Part shown: one piece after another, positions 6,231-8,989 of the stretch | Numbering within the stretch: the stretch's first letter is position 1 | Layout: every line of letters starts with the position of its first letter | Assembly (NCBI GenBank): GCA_020355945.1 | Contig: CP070627.1 | Location: 5,227,900 to 5,236,888 of the forward strand | Source: Candidatus Aminicenantota bacterium | Lineage (GTDB): Bacteria > Acidobacteriota > Aminicenantia > UBA2199 | Reading direction: 5' to 3' | Length of the DNA stretch: 8,989 nucleotides | Made by a program: the position numbers and the translations under genes | The notes under the pieces: model-generated | The model's database searches: none | What the model was told of the DNA's origin: nothing | What the model saw: only the letters and a program-made list of their open reading frames with translations

Positions 6231-7585
6231 AAACCAAAGGAAATATAGTAATATCGCTTGTATTTGTGATTTTCCTGGCCTTTGTGGGCATCAGTTTGCT
6301 CACCTTTTCCATCATGCACACCCGGATCGTGAAAGCCCGGACCCTGAAACTGGTGGAAACGGATAAAATCTACCAGGGTTTAATCTATTATCTCCACCAT
6401 TTCAGGGAAAAAATTTTCGCTGAGAATATCCGGGATTTCAACCAACCGGAGGAGGAATACTTTAACACCACCTATTTCCCGGACAGTACCACTGTCAACA
6501 ACGAGCATTTGATCACCCATTCCTTTGATTATTTTGAAGTCCCCAAAATAGGCTATAAGAAAACCAGGGTGACAGTTACCATCGATGTATCTTCTACCTT
6601 ATATAATTATGCTTTGAATTCAGAGGTATTCATCGATATTCTTTCCGGGAGAGTCCCGTTAACGGTATTCCCGTTTTTTATGAATATAGGAAGCGGTGGC
6701 CAGGCGCCTGTTGATGCCAACACCTTTCTCAAAGAAAAAAATATCATAAACAAAAGTAATAAAAACGTAGTGGTTGGTGATGTGGAAGTGGACCTGGATA
6801 TTTCCCATTTCCTGGTGGATGCGTTAAAAATCACCGGTACCAACATGAGTTGGAGGGAAATCAGGGAGAAATTCGGTTTCCCACTTTCTGACGAACCCAT
6901 ACCCGAGGGCATTCATTTACTGGTGGAAGAGGGTGCAGTGCAATCCGTTTTTATCCAGGGAAATGTTGACAGGATGATTTTCTCCACCCAGGATAACATC
7001 CAGAGAATCCGGTTGATCAAAAACAGTGTTCCTTATGAGCTCTTTTATAAGCCAAAGGAAACTTATTTTCAATGCTGGGATTATTCTATTGATGAGAATA
7101 TCTTGTTTATGGAAAAGATTATTGTTAACGGCAGTGTTTGGTCTATCCAACAGGAAGGGGAGGCGGCATTTAATCAACTTTCCGATATCACGCTTCTTGT
7201 TTTCGGTAAAGCAGTGATCCGTTCAAACCTGGAAACAGGGTTTGATCAGTTCAGTTTAAAGGAGAGTAAGTTCTCAAACCTTAAATTGGCGTGTGGTAAA
7301 GAGTACCTGTTTGACCAGGGAAACACGGAACCTGGAGTCGTGGTGGACACCATGGCTAACCAGGATAAAACCGAGCTCCGGGTGTCCGTCATTGTGGATG
7401 GTAAGTTTACCAATAATAGTTCAAAATTGAATCTTTCCGGGAGCCTGTACTGCAAAGACCTGGAAAATAATGGAGTTATGGAAATCAACCATGTGAACTC
7501 AAACACTGCTGAAAACAACTATTTCAGTACAGTAGATTTTAAATATATCGATCAATTTTTAATTCATTTTATAGAGGAGGTTTAA
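6227..7585 (+). CDS. PilX/GspK-position membrane-anchored pilus accessory protein
   Basis: A 452-residue protein with one N-terminal hydrophobic helix (about 7-30) after a short basic start MKTKG, and a large extracytoplasmic part. It lacks the Glu+5 of true prepilins, as do GspK and many PilX-like proteins. No cleavage motif is strong, though KG followed by NIVIS resembles the PilX_N start. The body has no motif I recognise; it is rich in beta-prone segments and contains few Cys (around 285 and 347-402). It starts in an ATGA overlap with the PilW-like gene and ends 1 base before the FimT-like gene, so it belongs to the operon. Position third after the PilV/PilW-like genes matches PilX in pil clusters and GspK in type II secretion. 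It is longer than usual for either (about 200 and 320 residues). Confidence 0.7.
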   Translation: MKTKGNIVISLVFVIFLAFVGISLLTFSIMHTRIVKARTLKLVETDKIYQGLIYYLHHFREKIFAENIRDFNQPEEEYFNTTYFPDSTTVNNEHLITHSFDYFEVPKIGYKKTRVTVTIDVSSTLYNYALNSEVFIDILSGRVPLTVFPFFMNIGSGGQAPVDANTFLKEKNIINKSNKNVVVGDVEVDLDISHFLVDALKITGTNMSWREIREKFGFPLSDEPIPEGIHLLVEEGAVQSVFIQGNVDRMIFSTQDNIQRIRLIKNSVPYELFYKPKETYFQCWDYSIDENILFMEKIIVNGSVWSIQQEGEAAFNQLSDITLLVFGKAVIRSNLETGFDQFSLKESKFSNLKLACGKEYLFDQGNTEPGVVVDTMANQDKTELRVSVIVDGKFTNNSSKLNLSGSLYCKDLENNGVMEINHVNSNTAENNYFSTVDFKYIDQFLIHFIEEV

Positions 7586-7586
7586 G

Positions 7587-8087
7587 ATGAGTATAAGAAA
7601 AAATGAAAACATGAAAGGAATAACTTTTGTGGAGATACTGGTGACAGTAGCAATTATTTCCCTGGTAATTTCTATGGGAATGCCGGCCTTCAATTCCCAT
7701 TTAAAGCGCATGGAATTAAAGACTACCCTGCGGACAGTAACAGGAGTGATGAACACTGCCCGGTATAAATCTATTATGATGAACCAGGGAGTTAAATTTT
7801 GCATTGAAGACAAGTATGAGCAAGAAGAGGAAGCCGGGGATGAAGAGGTTGAAGAGGAAAAGGAGTTAGTGATTCGTTTAAAAAGGAAAAAAGGCAGCTA
7901 TTGGAAAGAATTTATGGAATTTGACCTGGAAAAAAATGTAACGGTTTCCATCAATTCGGACCCTATTTTCTATCCTAACGGGAGTGTTGCGCCTTTGTGT
8001 TCCATCTATGTTGGAAATGAAGTCTCTCAATACAAAATCACCATTTCCATTGCCGGCAGGGTAAAAATAACAGAGATAAAATCATAA
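7587..8087 (+). CDS. FimT/GspH-type pseudopilin
   Basis: A 166-residue protein. KG11/I12 followed by TFVEIL gives Glu at +5 (Glu16), and a hydrophobic helix runs from 12 to 33. The C-terminal part has the GspH/FimT pattern: FYPNGS (128-133) followed by strands and a final ITISIAGRVKI (151-161). The +1 residue is Ile instead of the usual Phe or Met, which still allows prepilin peptidase cutting in some pseudopilins. An acidic insert (about 78-93, mainly Glu/Asp) runs straight into a basic one (98-102, KRKKK), an odd charge-split loop. The start is supported by GAGGAGG 6 bases upstream. A tandem stop TAA TAG closes the operon. FimT in some bacteria binds DNA during transformation, which would fit the nearby ComEA-like gene; here this is inference. 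Confidence 0.82.
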   Translation: MSIRKNENMKGITFVEILVTVAIISLVISMGMPAFNSHLKRMELKTTLRTVTGVMNTARYKSIMMNQGVKFCIEDKYEQEEEAGDEEVEEEKELVIRLKRKKGSYWKEFMEFDLEKNVTVSINSDPIFYPNGSVAPLCSIYVGNEVSQYKITISIAGRVKITEIKS

Positions 8088-8491
8088 TAGAAGCGGCAAA
8101 GACCAACTTACAGCATCTGGTAACCGGGTTACCCTGGGCCATCCCTTTCTGCGTGAAGAAATCTCAAAAAAAGGAGGGGGGTGCGTCAAAACGTCAAAAC
8201 ATAGGTGCAATAGCTGAACTCAGCCCGCTCCCTGTTCTGCCTTTTATGTGATGAGAACAAGGTGCGCTTATCCACGCTAAAAACAGAGAACCAATTATTG
8301 GTCCCTCAATTCGGCAGCGGTTTCAGTGCTCGAAACCTTTTCCCTATGATACATTTCGCAGAAGTCTTTAACGATATCGAAACAAAAACTCCATAAGGCA
8401 GTTATAATGGCAAGGGAACAAATGCAGAAAAAGAAGGAGTCAAATATGCCGATCTCAATCGGCAAAAAATCATATAATATGCCGGTTTAAA
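8088..8491. other. Gene-poor stretch with several short perfect inverted repeats
   Basis: No convincing gene lies here. Inverted repeats are GGTAACC-G-GGTTACC (8119-8133), ACCAAT-T-ATTGGT (8290-8302) and GCCGAT-CTCA-ATCGGC (8448-8463). GTCAAAAC is duplicated in tandem (8185-8200). A purine block AAAAAAAGGAGGGGGG (8166-8181) looks like an SD, but the GTG after it opens only 7 codons. On plus, an open frame 8350-8490 has ATGs at 8407 and 8446, the second with AAGGAG 6 bases upstream and 14 codons long. On minus, 8486-8295 is open for 63 codons without an early start codon. This may be a decayed gene or small mobile element, or plain intergenic DNA. Confidence 0.5.
8446..8490 (+). CDS. Possible 14-residue micro-ORF
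   Basis: ATG at 8446 with AAGGAG (8434-8439) 6 bases upstream encodes MPISIGKKSYNMPV and stops at 8488-8490. The hairpin at 8448-8463 lies within it, so it could be a leader whose folding controls translation. A TATAAT at 8403-8408 lies upstream without a good -35. No homology is claimed, and the chance of coincidence is high. Confidence 0.2.
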   Translation: MPISIGKKSYNMPV

Positions 8492-8520
8492 CTGACATGC
8501 CTATAAAACTATGCTATAAA
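8492..8520 (+). promoter_or_regulatory. Sigma-70-type promoter of the ATPase gene, predicted to give a leaderless mRNA
   Basis: CTGACA (8492-8497) and TATAAA (8515-8520) are separated by exactly 17 bases, and TGC before the -10 makes it an extended -10. Transcription would begin about 7 bases later, at 8527, which is the A of the downstream ATG. The absence of any SD before that ATG agrees with this. Confidence 0.6.
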
Positions 8521-8526
8521 TAGGGT

Positions 8527-8989
8527 ATGTTAACATTAGAAGATTTTAATTTTCATTGGCGGAAGAACTTCTTCTACAATTTTCCCAGGGAAAGAAATCT
8601 GTGCGCGGCATTGAAAGAGAGGGTAAAGGCGAATACCGGTTTTATTCTCATCCTCTACGGGCAGCGGAGGACCGGGAAAACCACCATTGTCAAGCAGTTG
8701 ATCGATGCGCTGATACGTTCGGGAGTAAAGCGTCAGCATATTCTTTATTACAGCTTTGACAAAACCAGCGGTATGGTGAGCGAAGTACTAAAGCAGTACG
8801 AACAGATGTTTAGCGGAAATTTTCTTGCGGAAAAGAAGTATGTTTTCTTCGATGAAATCCAGAAAGCCAAAGACTGGAACCCGGAAATCAAGTATTATTA
8901 CGACCATTTTAATCATTTGCAAATGTTTTTAACCGGTTCATCTTCCCTGTTTATCAAAGAAGGGGAAATGGAGAGCCTGGCTGGCCGGA
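8527..8989 (+). CDS. AAA_14/DUF4143-type ATP-binding protein, N-terminal part (continues past 8989)
   Basis: A frame of 154 codons that stays open to the window edge. Residues 38-53 hold a beta strand and Walker A loop, GQRRTGKTT (45-53). YVFFDE (105-110) is Walker B. LTGSSS (135-140) is the sensor-like strand, and the SLAGR that closes the visible part is typical of the AAA_14 domain of ATPases that end in a DUF4143 domain. Full proteins are usually about 380-450 residues, so roughly two thirds is outside. Their cellular role is poorly defined; they are common, often multicopy, in anaerobes and archaea, and are frequently found in accessory regions. The start at 8527 lacks an SD (only TAGGG touching the ATG) but coincides with the predicted transcription start. 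No other start lies before Walker A in this frame. Confidence 0.88.
   Translation, partial: MLTLEDFNFHWRKNFFYNFPRERNLCAALKERVKANTGFILILYGQRRTGKTTIVKQLIDALIRSGVKRQHILYYSFDKTSGMVSEVLKQYEQMFSGNFLAEKKYVFFDEIQKAKDWNPEIKYYYDHFNHLQMFLTGSSSLFIKEGEMESLAGR

Noticed and set aside
8536..8759. Frames on both strands over the start of the ATPase gene
   Set aside because: The third frame carries Walker A and Walker B motifs and runs open to the edge; the others lack motifs and an SD.
1..8989. CRISPR array, tRNA, rRNA, transposase or riboswitch
   Set aside because: No regularly spaced repeats, cloverleaf, rRNA segment, DDE or recombinase motif, or known aptamer pattern was seen on either strand by eye.

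Overview
The window is about 9 kb of AT-rich bacterial DNA. A secreted ComEA-type protein with a cleavable signal peptide, next to a block of type IV minor-pilin genes, points to a Gram-negative, diderm bacterium. Strong Shine-Dalgarno (SD) boxes precede most genes. The intergenic gaps carry hairpins and repeat-like sequence, as in large anaerobe or metagenome-type genomes such as Acidobacteriota/Aminicenantes or Desulfobacterota. That placement is a guess and is not shown by the sequence.

Region A (1-3903) is a metabolic island around phosphoenolpyruvate (PEP). On the minus strand a divergent enolase (164-1438) is followed 47 bases later by the first 38 codons of a PEP-synthase / pyruvate phosphate dikinase-like protein, cut by the window edge. 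Diverging from them on the plus strand is an enlarged cofactor-independent phosphoglycerate mutase (1755-3812). It keeps every catalytic and metal residue but has about 100 extra residues near the N-terminus. Together the three correspond to 3-phosphoglycerate -> 2-phosphoglycerate -> PEP <-> pyruvate. The enolase has lost several near-invariant residues, including the phosphate-binding serine, so a non-glycolytic paralogous pathway is a real possibility. Mutase and enolase paralogs are paired in this way in phosphinothricin (phosphinate) biosynthesis.

Region B (3904-4660) holds two small minus-strand genes, a DUF6429-like protein and a secreted helix-hairpin-helix ComEA-like protein. A 67-bp imperfect hairpin element separates them, and a bidirectional terminator separates DUF6429 from the mutase.

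Region C (4661-8087) starts with a divergent control region containing two tandem 24-bp dyads with identical arms. A tightly coupled four-gene operon of prepilin-like proteins follows (PilV/GspI-, PilW/GspJ-, PilX/GspK- and FimT/GspH-like). With ComEA this suggests a DNA-uptake or pilus-priming module.

Region D (8088-8989) is about 440 bases without a convincing gene but with several short perfect inverted repeats. It is followed by the start of an AAA_14/DUF4143-type ATPase whose predicted promoter would give a leaderless mRNA.
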